DNA of 64,000 nucleotides, from assembly GCA_963575645.1 (NCBI GenBank), contig OY754470.1:9494501-9558500 (forward strand), written 5' to 3'. Below are positions 11,901-24,289 of the stretch, one piece after another. The position numbers and the translations under genes were made by a program. Each line of letters opens with the position of its first letter. The first letter of the stretch is position 1. The notes under the pieces were generated by a model. That model searched no databases and was not told the DNA's origin. It was given only the letters and a program-made list of their open reading frames with translations. This DNA comes from Xanthostigma xanthostigma (lineage: Eukaryota > Arthropoda > Insecta > Raphidioptera > Raphidiidae).

Positions 11901-12738
11901 CCGTGGCGCGTATTGTACTTGAACTATTTTTGGTTGGTTAATGGTTTTAATGTCAGCAACTTATGAACGCGATTTTCAATTTCAGAAGTAGGGTGGATAA
12001 CGTATTATTTATTAAATTTTTAATGGGTTTTTTGTTTGTACGGCACTATAATTTCGGTTTCAGAAACTGGCGGCTTATTTATGCTTGCGATTCGTTTAAT
12101 GCAATTGTTTAGCGAAAATAAAGAAGATTTTACAAAACTGGCGTCAATTCTTGGATTATATTTCCAAATACGAGATGACTATTGTAATTTATCATTGCAG
12201 GAGGTACGGTTAAATATATTTCAATAATTATAAATTCTTTTACTAAAACGTTTTTTAATTTCTAGTACTCAGAAAATAAAAGCTATTGTGAAGATCTCAC
12301 TGAAGGAAAATTTAGTTTTCCGATAATTCATGCTATTAGGTCTCAACCTAACGACAGTCAAGTTATTCGTATCCTTTTTGACTTTAAAACCTTTGACTGT
12401 GAGTAAACAGAAATCAAATACATTAAATTAAATAAATATTGAATGATTGTAGCCCCACTTTCATCCATCTAAGTTCCAAATCATGCGAATATTTATAAAA
12501 ATTAATATTCCTTAACTTTTAAAATTTAGATATCTTAAGACAACGATCTCGGGAAGTAGAAGTAAAGAAGTATTGTGTCTCTTTACTAAAAAAGTATGGT
12601 AGTTTTGATTATACCAGAGATATTTTGACGTCTTTGGATCAAGAAGCTCGTAATGAAATTGAACGCCTTGGTGGAAATCCACATTTAAAGGCTGTTTTGG
12701 ACGAGCTTTTAAGTTGGAAAAGTGGCCAGAGCTTATAA
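8993..12738 (+). CDS. GGPS1: geranylgeranyl diphosphate synthase, seven exons
   Basis: Exons 8993-9058, 9137-9291, 9353-9497, 9948-10068, 12064-12203, 12266-12368 and 12530-12738 join in frame with GT-AG introns to 312 residues plus TAA; the human enzyme has 300. The enzyme condenses farnesyl and isopentenyl diphosphate to geranylgeranyl diphosphate, used for prenylation of Rho and Rab GTPases. Landmarks in order: PGKQIRGKL (35-43), the first Asp-rich motif DDIQD (76-80) followed by [28 protein letters not shown] (163-168), the second Asp-rich motif region FQIRDDY (196-202), [12 protein letters not shown] and GGNP near the C-terminus. All key metal-binding and basic residues are intact. The start gives a charged N-terminal extension (KDKDE) before the conserved core. 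Intron 4 (about 2 kb) holds two MITEs; the other introns are 61-450 bp. Confidence 0.97.
10381..10650 (+). mobile_element. AAGTGAAAACTT repeat, copy 2, in GGPPS intron 4
   Basis: It starts TTTGCACTCCGGGAGTGC after an A run and ends GAAGTTTTCACTTCAAA. It lacks the 21-bp array of copy 1 and instead holds one unit of a block (ATGGTTTGTATCATAGATTG to TCTAACGTTGTATAAA) that is present twice in the copy at 40428. Confidence 0.75.
10708..11111 (+). mobile_element. PIF/Harbinger-type MITE, copy 1, in GGPPS intron 4
   Basis: Terminal inverted repeats begin AGACCGCTGCATACGAGG on the left, and AGGCCGCTGTACACGAGG on the complement of the right end, both followed by CTAGAAACGCTGCTAG. TTA flanks both sides (10705-10707 and 11112-11114). 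The 3-bp TWA duplication and inverted ends are characteristic of PIF/Harbinger. At 404 bp it is non-autonomous. Related copies are at 34547 and 44647. Confidence 0.8.
11115..12063 (+). other. remainder of GGPPS intron 4
   Basis: No exon is missing here: the protein reads continuously from MTVR to KTGG across the splice. The sequence holds no family I can define, and ends in a T-rich tract and TTTCAG. Confidence 0.5.
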
Positions 12739-14325
12739 TGAATTTAATAACTTAGCTGTTTTATTTTCAAATTAATTCTATTTTGAGAAATTTTATTTTT
12801 TTAATTATTTTATTTTTCATACATTGTTTATTTTCTTAAACTGCATTTCATTATTTAGTTTATATCTATTTTCGCTTCGGTTATTATTTTTTTATAATTA
12901 TTTTAGATGTATACACCTTGTTTTAATAATAGTTGAACATCACATATCGTATTTTTATTATTATTAGTTTTTTTAAAAGAGGTAAACGTTTTACAGTAAA
13001 ATGATAAGAGGTGTTCTTTTTAATAATGCGTTATTCCCTGTTCCTACGACACTGACATTAACCAATAAAAGAGGGAACATTACACCAAAACGTCGAGTGA
13101 AAAGAAATTTGGTTAATACGAATTTTAAATTGTTGAATTTTTTACGCAATTTTTTTCGTCATTTGTTCGCATAAGAACTGAAAATGACTAGTCAAATTAT
13201 TCAGTTATTATTATTTGTACAGAAACAAAAATAGAGCGATTCACAACAATCGAAAATAATTAATTTGTTTTAATAATTTTTAAATTAATCTAACCTCAGA
13301 GTAAAACATGTGAGAGCTACTGAATTGCACTCTGTGACGTCACTCGAGACAATACAAAATCGCCCAGCAAAATTTGTGTGTTTATGAATAAAATGTGTAC
13401 ATGTATCCGGTACGTCATTCTTTTGTTTTTCGTCGATGTAAACGTACCTTAACACAGAAATCAAGAAGGTATACACAGTACCGTAACCATATATTTAATA
13501 CCCTCTATATATTGCTAGCAAAGATCGGGAAAAAGACTTAAACACTACCGTGCAGACATTTATACGTCTGTCTCACTTATTATACTCTGAGTCTCATGCG
13601 CATGTCCGTGAATGGATGCGCGTCAGTTTGCACATGGAACTAAGCTGTGAAAGTGAGGTGGCTTGCTCTATTCCACTTACTAATTGCCCCACTACAGACG
13701 CGACACTTGCGCACAACGGGTCATGTAAAAAGAAAGAGACAGAAAACAGTAATTTGCTGTCTCGCTTCATAGACCACGCTTCCACTAGCAATATAGCGGT
13801 TATTAAATATATGATCCTAACTAGCCTTTTATGCGCCCTGTGCGAACTTCTATAACTGCGCCCTTCAAAACCAAAAACTTGGTCCTGGTCTGTTCATTTC
13901 TGCGCCCCTCCAGGGTCTGCGCCCTCTGTCTGGGCACCGTCTTAGTTACGGCACTGGGTATACAAATGTAAATTATCAAGCGCGATTTAGAAAATTTATT
14001 TTTGGATGAGCGTTTGATAAAATGTTTTTATACTATGTACGACTTTAAAGATTATTTTGAAGAAGTTTTCAGTTACAAATAGTTTTTTTGAGATTTACTG
14101 GAAATTGAACGAGTTTAATTTCAGTTTGGGAAATAATTTCGGTCTATTTAATAATTGATATTTTGCGTGCCATAGATTGTACTTACATGATATATTTTGT
14201 CTATTTTTACGTTGTTTAAATATATACCCTTAGTTAAATTATTGATGTGAAAAATTATCACTGGTATTTGCTACGTGTGACAACCAAAATTTTCTATTTT
14301 CTGTCATAGCGTCAAATTGTCTAAT
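12739..14325. other. downstream of GGPPS: 3-prime UTR, then unassigned sequence
   Basis: The stop codon is followed by a T-rich stretch. AATAAA-like sites include ACCAATAAAAG near 13060, a possible polyadenylation signal. At about 13840-13945 phrases such as CTGCGCCCTTC and a terminal TTAGTTACGGCACTG resemble the end of a hAT-type element. Open frames of 65 and 101 codons at 13550-13855 overlap on opposite strands and have no recognisable content. Confidence 0.35.
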
Positions 14326-14579
14326 AAAAAAAATTGGTTGTCTGTAAAGTCGGTTTACGGACGATAGTTTTACGTGATAACGTCATAAAGAAACATTGAT
14401 GAACTCTCTGACGTCACGCGAGAAGAGAGAGAAATGCGTACAAGCCGACGCTTGGGCCGATTGTGCCTCTCTATCGCTTATATCGCGCTCTCGCTTGCAC
14501 GCTCAGGCTCAGGCGGAACGTGACACTTTTTCGTGCGTGCAGCCGGTGTTTCATCAATTTACAAGACGTTATCACGTCA
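14326..14579 (-). mobile_element. GACGTGATAACG repeat, copy 4 (reverse orientation)
   Basis: The same family as at 4773, read on the minus strand: its conserved AATTGGTTGTCTGTAAAGTC end is on the left and GACGTTATCACGTC on the right. The interior is a more G/C-rich version with GACGTCACGCGAGAAGAG, shared with copy 5 and absent from copies 1-3, so at least two subfamilies exist. Confidence 0.8.
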
Positions 14580-15489
14580 GAATAAGGGATATGACGCGTA
14601 GGCATGATTGGACACGGAGGCGCACTTAATAATTTATTTTTTTGCCACCAGATACAGCGTCAAATGTTAAACCCCAAGAGTTTTAGTCAATTTTAGCAGA
14701 ATTAGTAGAACATATCGCATAAAAAAGTTTTTTTAATTATTAGACTATCATGTAAAAGCGAACATGTTTTACATTAATTTTAAGATGTTAATTATACTGC
14801 GAGTTTTCTATCGAGACTCCCGATTAAAATTGAGAATGGTCAGAAACCCCCGTAAATCATTTCTATTAACAATTAACCCGTTTCATTATTTAATATTTTA
14901 AACTCAAATCTGAGACATTTTGATAACTATCCGTTGAGCACAATAACTTCTATTAAAGTTGCAATATGCTATTTAACGAATATTTTAATGTCAGTTTCAC
15001 TTCGCGATACCACTCATATACCCCACGTTTCGCGTGCTAGGAGGTTTTTGGAACTTTTTTCCTTACATGGTCCGTCATTATTTAATGTTTTTTTTGATAA
15101 ATATATTACGAGCTGCTGCCAAATTTTAACAGGAAAAAAGAGGGTCTCGATAAAAAAAGCACTGTCTAATTATATTACTAAGAAAACAGACAATACGATA
15201 ATAATAAGTGTTTTAAAGTATTAAGTAGTTAGTAGAGTTAATAATTTATTTAAATAGATGAATAGTCGTTGAACGAGTTAGAATGAAATTTAAAATTTAA
15301 TTTAAACGAAATTTAATAAAAAAAAAACATTTATACTATCGAGTTTCAAAAGAAGTATTTTAGATTTATCTCAAAAAAAATCAAATTGTAGAAATTTTCA
15401 GATATGGCAGCTTTCAAATATAATCATATAAGCGTTCTCAATTTTTAATGAATTATTCTACGTAAAAGCAGTAGGATTTGTTAGTTATA
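14580..15489. other. AT-rich, no gene seen
   Basis: No coding exon, RNA gene or defined repeat recognised on either strand. The open frame of 96 codons at 14934-15224 has no recognisable composition or neighbours. Confidence 0.4.
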
Positions 15490-16337
15490 ATCGGGCCCGG
15501 ATTTAGCCCTATAGACGGTCAGAACGTCGCTTCACCAGCTTTATGAAAAAAATGCAGCAATTACTATCCCACACCGCCTTATGGATTGAAGTCGTCTAAC
15601 TTAATTTGATGTAATTATATGATACTGACCTGATTTATCGAGTGCTCATAATAATCTACAATGTATAAATAACGGGTATTCCCAGACAATAATACTAAAC
15701 GTACGGTAAAGATTCAATGGGATATTCCGTTGATTCTTTTAAGAATATTTTTCCCTTTACTGATTGATACAGTTTTTTCCACAATAGCAATAATACCTAA
15801 ATATTACATGTAAAGCTTCTTAATCTACAAGAACTGTTGAAAATGACTACTATTAGATTAGATGCATCCAATCTTCTCCTCATTGACTGCTGAACTCTTT
15901 CAAAAGCACCAAGGTTGTTACTTATTGAATTACACACACCAATTACTTGATTGCTCAAATCCGATTGGCGGGTGTAATTCAATAAGAACCGACCTTGAGG
16001 TTTTTGAAAGAGTTCGGCAGTCAATGAGGAGAATATTGGATTCACGCATCTAAGCTGGTGGTAATCATTTCCAACAGTTCTTGCAGAAGAAACTGTACAT
16101 GTAATATTTAGGCATTAAATGTTGTTATTGTTGACAAACTTTTGTTGTCCTGTACCTTCAAAACAAAGTGACTTTCAAAATTCATCAAAGGACAAAATAT
16201 TTTTAAGATAACCCAGGGAATAACCCTCTTGAATTTTTGTAGTATGTTTAGTAAACACCGCGATAGTAGAGTTGGATTTTTTTAAATATTTCTATTTTAT
16301 TCAGGTTTTCCCTACCGAAAATCTAAATCCGGGCTTG
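15490..16337. mobile_element. hAT-like element enclosing a long palindrome
   Basis: The left end reads CGGGCCCGGATTTAG and the right end CTAAATCCGGGCTTG, near complements. Inside, 15791-16117 is an imperfect inverted repeat with arms of about 150 bp around a short centre near 15950; each arm carries CCTCATTGACTGC and its complement. Two facing open frames over the palindrome encode nearly the same peptide because the arms are complementary; they are not genes. Confidence 0.5.
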
Positions 16338-17515
16338 GTTAAGCTTTACTTTAAAATGGCATAAAGTAGTCTTAAAAACAGGGATCATGAAAAATCTATT
16401 ACAGACAAATTTTTTTTAAGTGTGGTTTCATGCATTGTAGAGTAAAACATTAATCTTTCGAAATTGGCTGTCGCGAAGGGAGATAACGGCACGTGACAGA
16501 CATGCGATAGGGCCAACGCACACATACTAATTTTTGTTGCACGAGTTTGCGATTAAGTTGCTTGGATATCATCACTATAGTAGCGTTCTTTCACGCAACT
16601 AGTGATGATAGCCAAGCCATCGTACGTTTCGAAAGTTCTATGATAGTTAGTTTGAATTGTGTATAAAGCACGGTTTTTGATGATTCCAACCATGTGTTAA
16701 AAACAATAAAATAGTGATTATATAAAAATAAGTTAGTCATCATATTATATTATAGGGATTATAATTTTTTTGTGAAAATATTTTTTTATGTCTGTTATTT
16801 GAAATATTGAACTCAATATTGTACTTGAATAAGCATTTAGAGGTTGAATTTTTATGTGGTGATTTTTAGCTGTTTTTAGCTAACACATTTAAAAGTGTTA
16901 CAGTAGGGAATTAATATTAGATAATTTGTGATTTATTACGAATAAATAAATACAATTTACGAGCAAGTTTTTATTATTTATTTTGTTATTGTACGATTGA
17001 ATTTTTTTTACCGTTGTATCAAAAATATTTACCACGGTTTTGATAACATTTCAAAATATGTGAATGTTGAGTTCCGTTTCTACGATGCTTTCAATTTACT
17101 GACTGGTGGATCTTGAGTCGATTTTTGATAGATCCGTGACAATATCTTAAATAATATTTAAAAAAAATTTAAGTAAAAATATATTTAGAATAATGAAATA
17201 GTCAGTAGATAAAACAATTCCAACTGACTATTTCATTACTATCATCCAAACTCATCGTCACAATCTTAAAAGTATTTAGAATAATATTTTTCTACTGAAT
17301 CTTTGAAGTTAAAACTCTCTTTTTCATCTTTATACTTTTGTGAAGTTGGAATATCGTCAATGGTAGAAATCAATGGCGGTTCCTTTATGTGCGCTGCAAA
17401 GTTGCAGAACAACCGAAATCTTAGGTACTTCATTATTTAAGAACTAGTGTGACCTGTGCGAATTATTCGCACTAAATAAGTATAATAATTATCACTTTAC
17501 AAAATTATTTTTTAA
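16338..17515. other. unassigned AT-rich sequence with transposon scraps
   Basis: At 16508 the phrase AGGGCCAACGCACACATAC resembles GGGCCAGGGCATACATGC at 49059 and GGGCCAGTGCACACATGC at 60972, probably one repeat family end seen three times. A small inverted repeat, AATGAAATAGTCAGT with its complement, lies at about 17192-17238. Confidence 0.4.
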
Positions 17516-17569
17516 ATATGATTGCAGGTATTCAATTCGTTTCTAATTTTGCACACTGCTTATACGTTC

Positions 17570-17860
17570 TTCTTTTTGTTGTATTACAATATGAAGCTCA
17601 GATGACATATCGAAGAAATATTTTACTAAAATTGTCATATAGAGGCGCAAGTAGCAAAAGCGTTGAGCTAAGCCGTCAGATGGCATCATGCAGCATTGCT
17701 GTGACGTTGTTCAGCGCTGTTCGCTGTTTCAAAATTAAAGCCGCCAGATGGCAGTATGCAGTATTGTGTCTGTTGTATTACAATATGAAGGTCAGATGAC
17801 AGATCGAAGTGTTGACGTTGTTTCAAAATTAAAACCGTTAGATGGCAGACGTTGTTCAGC
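17570..17860 (+). repeat. degenerate direct repeats
   Basis: TATTACAATATGAAG followed by CAGATGACA and ATCGAAG occurs at about 17583 and again at about 17774. Between and after them GATGGCA, TTGTTCAGCG and TTTCAAAATTAAA recur two to three times. This looks like a decayed tandem array of roughly 100 bp units. Confidence 0.45.
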
Positions 17861-18394
17861 GTTGCTGTATTTTAATTAATTTACAAAAACAAAAGCAATA
17901 ATAAATTTTTAAGTTGTCGATGTCAGTAGAGCAAGCAATTATCTGTAAAATGATATATAATTTATGTGGAGAAATTGTGAGGTTTTTTCTAAAAAGGGAG
18001 GCAAACATCTTTAACCTTAGCGTATTAATATATATGATAAATTATATTTTCCAATTTTTTTCAATATTTAATGCTAGGAAATAATTTAATAGTTACACAA
18101 TCAATGCTAAAGTTTAACAGCCACGGGTAGCCCATAAAACTCGTGTTCTATGCGTAAGACTCAGGCGCTGTTCTGCGCTCTGAAGCAGCTCATGGAACGT
18201 CATCACCAGATACCTTCGGTGTACAGTCCGTGCTACTCCTGAGTTAAAGCGTAGATATTATTTAGATCGACTTTGAGCTGCATTTAGCTTCAGCACATTA
18301 GTACAAATAAGCATCTTTTACTGTCATACGCTAGAAGTGATCTATCTCATTCACTCAACACATTTGATGGCTTTGATTCGTCGGTATGTATGTC

Positions 18395-18889
18395 CAGTGC
18401 CGGATTAAGACTCCTTGATGCCCTAAGCATTTCTTGCTTATGGGCCCCATCTCTAATATTATGTTCAGTTTATAAAAAAAATTAAAGTTGATAGAAAAAA
18501 TTTAAAAAGCATAGATTTTTGGGAAAAAATGAATTTTACAATCAATGCTCTCATTGAAAATTTGGCTGTCTGTAAAATCGGACCTTAGGCATTTTTATAC
18601 AATTAATAGAAAAAAAGTTTCAAAACTTTAAAAAAAAAATTGAACCCTTAAAAAATAATGTTTTTTATCGTTTTCATTTTCAAAAATAAATTATTGTTTA
18701 TTTTTAACTTTTATACTTCTAAAGACATACCAGTATAGATCAATTTTTTGAGAACATGACAAAAAGAAAAAAAATTGTTGACACGATTTAGTGAGATACT
18801 TTTCATTTTTGAGTTGTGGTTTTTGGTGCCCCCTGAGACGTGATGCCCTAAGCAATTGCTTAATTTGCTTATAGGTTAATCCGGTACTG
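18395..18889. mobile_element. hAT-type MITE, copy 2
   Basis: Starts CAGTGCCGGATTAAGA and ends with the complement of CAGTACCGGATTAACC, with the inner TGCCCTAAGCA at both ends. Flanks are TGTATGTC on the left and CGTATGTC on the right, seven of eight identical. It is 495 bp and non-coding. Confidence 0.8.
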
Positions 18890-19309
18890 CGTATGTCGTA
18901 CATAGGCATACGTATAATACACGGCTTATGGCAGTAGTGACTAGTGTTACTGCGTATATTGTAGTTTATTGTATCAACAGTGTTTGGAGAAAGTCAAAAA
19001 TTAAAACATCATAAACATGAATGTGCTTCATAATTTAATTACCCTCTCCTAATTCCTAGTCCGTGTTAGGAGCTGCCTCCAGTTGACCCTGCAGAAACCC
19101 ATTTAAAATGTTCATCCGCCGCCACTGGTAGGAATTAAACCAAATATAGAATCTTTTGCCTGGGAATGAACCGAATTGACTTATCGTCATCAACAGCAAT
19201 CGAAAACAAAGCGCACCTCTCACACATGCCTATATAAATAGAAATAATTTTTTCTTCACATAAGTTTTTTGACCCGTAAAACGTCTGCTGTTCATTGGGA
19301 TTTTGTTTA

Positions 19310-19530
19310 GTAAAAATTACAGTGTAAACTCCATTTAACGTCACTCGATATAACGACAAACTCTTTAAAACGTCGAAATTACTTAACTCTAGTTGGTTAA
19401 TTACCTTGTTGCTCATACAAATATTGTACACCATCATTAATCATTAAACAGTACTTGGTTTGTTATTTTGTTGCTTTGTTGTCGGCATCATGCGTACCGA
19501 AGATTCTAAGAAATTCTTTTTTTTGTTGGG
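19310..19530 (+). mobile_element. pogo-like fragment, paired with 46608-46835
   Basis: It carries CAGTGTAAACTCC, then CTCGATATAACGACAAACTC, and further right GTTGTCGGCATCATGCGTA. The complement of the same series is found at 46608-46835, so these are two copies in opposite orientation. The 100-codon frame across it is not a gene. Confidence 0.55.
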
Positions 19531-20360
19531 ATTATCTCAATAACGCCACAAAATGCACAGTCCCTTGAGTGTCGCTATATAGAGTTTATAAATGTGAATG
19601 CTATAAAACTAAAAGTCGGCGTTTCTGGTTGCCAATGTTGCCATGGTTACTTCCTTAGCGTTAGATGTTAAACGCAGACGTTAAACGACCCGAACTCATC
19701 TAAGAAGTTACACTTTAAAAACTATAAACGTGAAAATTTGCATTGTTATTTATTTAACCGCATTTGTCTTGTAAGTTGCACTTTGTGAACTGATTTTTAA
19801 ATGAAATGTTTGTCAATAACAATAATAACAAATGCTTGTTAACAACTTACATGTACCTAAGTACATTTAATATTAATTAATAATGTGTAGTAGAACATAT
19901 TTGCGGTCAGAATGCGCAGTTGGAGCGCAACAGCTATAGTTAGGGCACCCTGACGTTCCCATCTTTGTTAGGATTAACCGATACGAGAGAGATACAATTA
20001 TTATTTATAGCTATTACGCATTCAATTACCGATCATACTTAAGGACTGTCATTAATTATTTGTTAAGTTATACTTCTTTCGGTGCGTTATGACAAAACGA
20101 TGATAATGAATTTTTGCGGTGCGCGGGCACACTGTAACATTAAAATTAACAAGATGAAGTTGTCTCGCAGATGCGCGCGTACACTGTAACACCAAATTTA
20201 ACAGGATGAAGTTGCTCACTCAGAAAAGGCTTTCAATAGAAAAGTACGTAGTGAAAATTGACTATATACTTTTATTATATACCTAACAAATTAGCGAGAA
20301 AATTACGAGACCGTGTAACTAAGAAGAAAAAATCCGGACCGGCCCACGGTGGACCAGGCC

Positions 20361-21443
20361 CAAGGCCGTATGCAGGGAGGGGGGTTGGGGATTCAACCCT
20401 CCTCCGAAATGCTTAGCCAATCCACCGTTTAGTATACTACTAAAATATTTTCGACTCTTTTTTCGGATCTGTGGATTCCTCGTTTTTCGGCATCCATTTG
20501 CCAGATGTCCCGATTTTTAAATCAAAATTAAATGTCCCGCGCGGGACAGGCTGAGTTATACGCTTTTCGGGGATAACTCGGGGATAACTTTAAAAGAAGT
20601 TAAATCTTCACAGAAATATCATGAATAAGTAATTCTTATAAATAATTATTCTCTTAGTTGCAATTTGTAACACTCACTCCACAGACTATTGTTTGAAACG
20701 TCATATTTTTCTAATGAATAAAACTTTTTTGATTGTGATTTCTGTTTTTTTTTTGACGTGATAACGTCTTATAAATTGATGAAACACCGGCTGCACGCAC
20801 GAAAAAGTGTCACGTTCCGCCTGAGCCTGAGCGTGCAAGCGAGAGCGCGGTATAAGCGATAGAGATGCACGATCGGCCCAAGCGTCGGCTTGTACGCATT
20901 TCTCTCTCTTCTCGCGTGACGTCAGAGAGTTCATCAATGTTTCTTTATGACGTTATCACGTAAAACTTATCGTCCGTAAACCGACTTTACAGACAACTAA
21001 TTTTTTTTATTCTGAAGACGAATAAGACTCAACTATTTAACGATAGGGTAAATCTGATTTAAAATATTATATTTTTATTAAAATACATTTTCTATGGCTA
21101 TTTTTGCTATATATTGTCACGTAAACGTAATTTTAATTCAAATAAAAAAACTTCTGATTATATACGTTGTTTTACTATGTCCCGCTTTCGACGAAAGAAT
21201 CCCGCTGTTTTCACTCAAAGAGTTCCAAAATCCCGACTTGGCAAAAAAAAAACTGGCAACGCTGGTCACGACTGACTGGATTAGCCTTGATGAGCGTTAA
21301 TGTCGAGATCAGTGTCACGCGCTTTATTTCTGGTGACAATTGCGTCGATATTATAATTTTAGATAAATAAAGTTGTTTCTTATGGTTTCTGGTCCAGAGC
21401 TCGACTCCCCCCCCCCTGAAGTGAATTCCTGGCTACGGCCTTC
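20361..21443. mobile_element. transposon with AAGGCCGTA ends, host of a nested repeat
   Basis: The left end has AAGGCCGTATGCAGGGAGG and the complement of the right end has AAGGCCGTAGCCAGGAATTC. Both are followed by G-rich runs. The pairing is imperfect, so the borders are approximate. The GACGTGATAACG repeat at 20745-21008 is inserted inside it. Confidence 0.35.
20745..21008 (+). mobile_element. GACGTGATAACG repeat, copy 5
   Basis: Complete copy in forward orientation, beginning in a T run and GACGTGATAACGTC and ending CAGACAACTAATTTTTTTT. It shares the GTCAGAGAGTTCATCAATG interior with the reverse copy at 14326. Confidence 0.8.
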
Positions 21444-23415
21444 GGACCAGCGGCCCTCCAGGAAAAGTCTCGGTATTCCCCGAAGCCAGACCGAAGGCTG
21501 CCTTCGTACGATGTTTGCTTGCAGACTGCTTGCATCAAACTGTTTCTATACAATATTATATTATGAGCAAAAGACCACCGACCATACACACACATGGAAG
21601 AAACGCTGACTTGCTATCTGTTGTAGCCTGGTATACTGTGCGTGTACATGTAGCTTTAGTTACATAGTACCTACTCGTAGTATATGATTATGGAGGACCC
21701 ACGGACTTCGTAGTATAGTACTGTACATACCGTGGTACAGTACGGACTGTTCTGAACCGAACTCCGTCTGTCAGAATAGAGTCGGGCAACGTGGTGTGCG
21801 GGTGGTCGTCAATCAGAACGCAAACGAACACGTTCTGATCGCGGAGTTCTAGTCCATTCACTCAACTAGTTCTGATTCTATTTTATGTGTGAGATATGAT
21901 AAAAAAGTAGTTCGTGCGTGCTTTTTTGTCATAGATTGCGATTCGCGGTCAAAAATCTCAAACGTGAATTTCAAATTATTTTTAAAAGTTCCTGCAAATA
22001 ATTTGTTTTGATTTTTTTCGAATGATTTGATAAAGTAAGTCATTCTTTATTTTTCTATTTAAATTATTTAAAAAATATAGTTATGTACAGTTTGTATTTT
22101 GAATTTTAGTGACTTTAGGATAATCTTAACGCAAAATTTTTTTACTCATTTCTGAGTTCTTCATTTATTTTAAAAACAATCGATTTGTTCGTTTTTAAAT
22201 TTTTGTAACATGTAAGTTTTTGGTCTTACCAATTTTTGCGTAAATTCGAACATTTTTTGTATGATTTTGATTGGTTTTTGACGTTTTTTAGATTTTCGGT
22301 AATATTTAAACATTATGTACTTATTATCAAAATATCAATGAAAATATTTTTCACTGTAGGCATTTAATGAAATATTTCAATAAAAATAGTTTAACAATAC
22401 TTTGGACTGATATTTACCTACGCAACAATTAGTAAAGTAGATCATATGACAACAAACATTTCGTGTTTCATTTTTCATGCATGCTAATATTTGAAAATTG
22501 TCTAAACTTTTATTTTTAATGCATTATTTTTGTTGTAAACAAACGATTGTTATGTAAAAATGTATATCAAATCATACAAGTAAATAACTATTAGACCAAA
22601 TTTTATTTTTTTGCGAGGTATACCTACCTATTTAAGTTTTTAGAATTTGTTAGTATTTATTTGTAATAACCACATAAAAATTTACCAGTTGAATAAGGTG
22701 ACAAATTATTATTTAAATAAACTGATAAATAAATATTAGCTTTGTTTATATATTGATAAGAATGTTTATGTCACCGCGGCCAGAAATTGCGTCCATATAT
22801 TGATTTCGCTTAAATCTGTTTTTCAAAAATTTACAGAGTATGTATTATGAAGGCGACTCGTTAAGAGAGCCTTTTCTGCTTTGATGGCCAAATAAATATT
22901 TTCGATTCACACTACACACAAAATGTTAATGATAACGTTGATATCTGATGAAAAATTCGATTTTCGAAAATTGAACAGAAACCAACTTTCCGGTTTTTTT
23001 GAAAACTTCAAAAATAATTGCTGTTTTTAGTTGTCGCCTTTAACAAACGCCAAGTTATAATCCAACGCATACACAAAGCAAGCGTCACGCGCTATCATCT
23101 AACGAAATTCTAGTAACTAAATTTCACCTTTAACTAAAGTCATGTATAATCGCATTGGTGTCAATATTTCATTTCAATTGACCCATAATTGCAATAAAGC
23201 AGCACATGTATTGTAAAACATGATTTGTTGTTTTTTTCACCATTATCAGGAGGTGTTTTAGGTCGTAGTCCCAAAGAATGTTCCTGCAAAATTTAGTTAA
23301 AATTGGTTAATGCAACAAACGGTTAGCGGAACAAACAGACGGATAGAATGAAATGATAAACGATTGAGCTATGGTACCTAAATTAAATATGAATCGCTGT
23401 AAAGTTACTCTAGTC
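21444..23415. other. AT-rich, no gene seen
   Basis: Apart from a small palindrome around 21718-21746 (GTACTGTAC and its complement GTACAGTAC about 8 bases apart) I see no defined element. Reading frames are all short and without recognisable content. Confidence 0.4.
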
Positions 23416-23708
23416 CAGGCCTGGGCAAATGGCGGCCCGCAGCACAATTTTGTCCGGCCCGCGAAGCATTTTATAAATTTTAGAAAAATAGTTAAGAAAT
23501 AGCAAGGGCACCAGAACAGACGAAAAAAGGACCTAAGGAAAGGAGCTTTTTTTTTTTGCTTTCTAAATGCGGAAATAGAATGTGAGGACCTTTTTTTTTG
23601 CTCTGCAAATTTTTGGCCCGCTGTCAAATTTTCATCGGCTATACGGACCGCGGTCAAATTTTCATCAGTTATGTGGCCCGCCGATCAAAACAGTTTCCCG
23701 CCCCTGCA
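23416..23708. mobile_element. hAT-like MITE with GGCCCGC ends, copy 1
   Basis: The left end reads CAGGCCTGGGCAAATGGC followed by GGCCCGC, and the right end is the complement of CAGGGGCGGGAAACTG. The flanks carry CTCTAGTC on the left and GTCTAGTC just beyond the right end, so an 8-bp duplication with one change is likely. A sister copy is at 39694-39952. The 116-codon frame here is repeat sequence. Confidence 0.65.
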
Positions 23709-24289
23709 GTCTAGTCCAACTCTGTCAGTGTACCAACATAAAATTCACTGCTCACTAGTTGTCATAGATGAATTCAGCCTTTTACGAACCGTAACAACAA
23801 TCGCAAATAGTCCATAAATGAGAACATATAAGATTTGAATTCTAAAATCGATAAAAGCTAGCTTTTGTTTCTGCATAATGTCTGTACTTCAGTTGACACT
23901 ATTAAAAATAGGCAGTTTCAAAATCATTAATCGATTTCTATGTAAGTACTTTTATTTTAGTAGGTATATGTATGAAACGTCCATTCAAAATATTTTGCCA
24001 AATAAATTAGGATTATAACCTTCCGAGAAAAGTAAATAATTAAATATGTACCCTCAACCCGCGAAGTTCGTGTTAATAATTCCTAAATTGAATTAAAAAA
24101 AAAAATACGCGCGGTTAAAGTAAAACTTATTTTAATTCGTTTTTACCACTCTTACTTTTTGGGAAATATTCATTTACAAATTAAATCACTCGTAAATTAA
24201 ATAACGTTGGCTATGCTTATCGGTTTGCGTCCATAGCTATGTTTCCTACAGAAATGCGTTTTGATACCGCCATCTGCTAGTGGATTAGT

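Noticed and set aside
15797-16053. Two facing frames with nearly the same peptide
   Set aside because: They are the two strands of one palindrome, so each arm gives the same translation. No family or start signal supports either.
23307-23657. 116-codon frame on the minus strand
   Set aside because: It overlaps the hAT-like MITE at 23416-23708 and its Lys-rich stretch comes from A/T runs.
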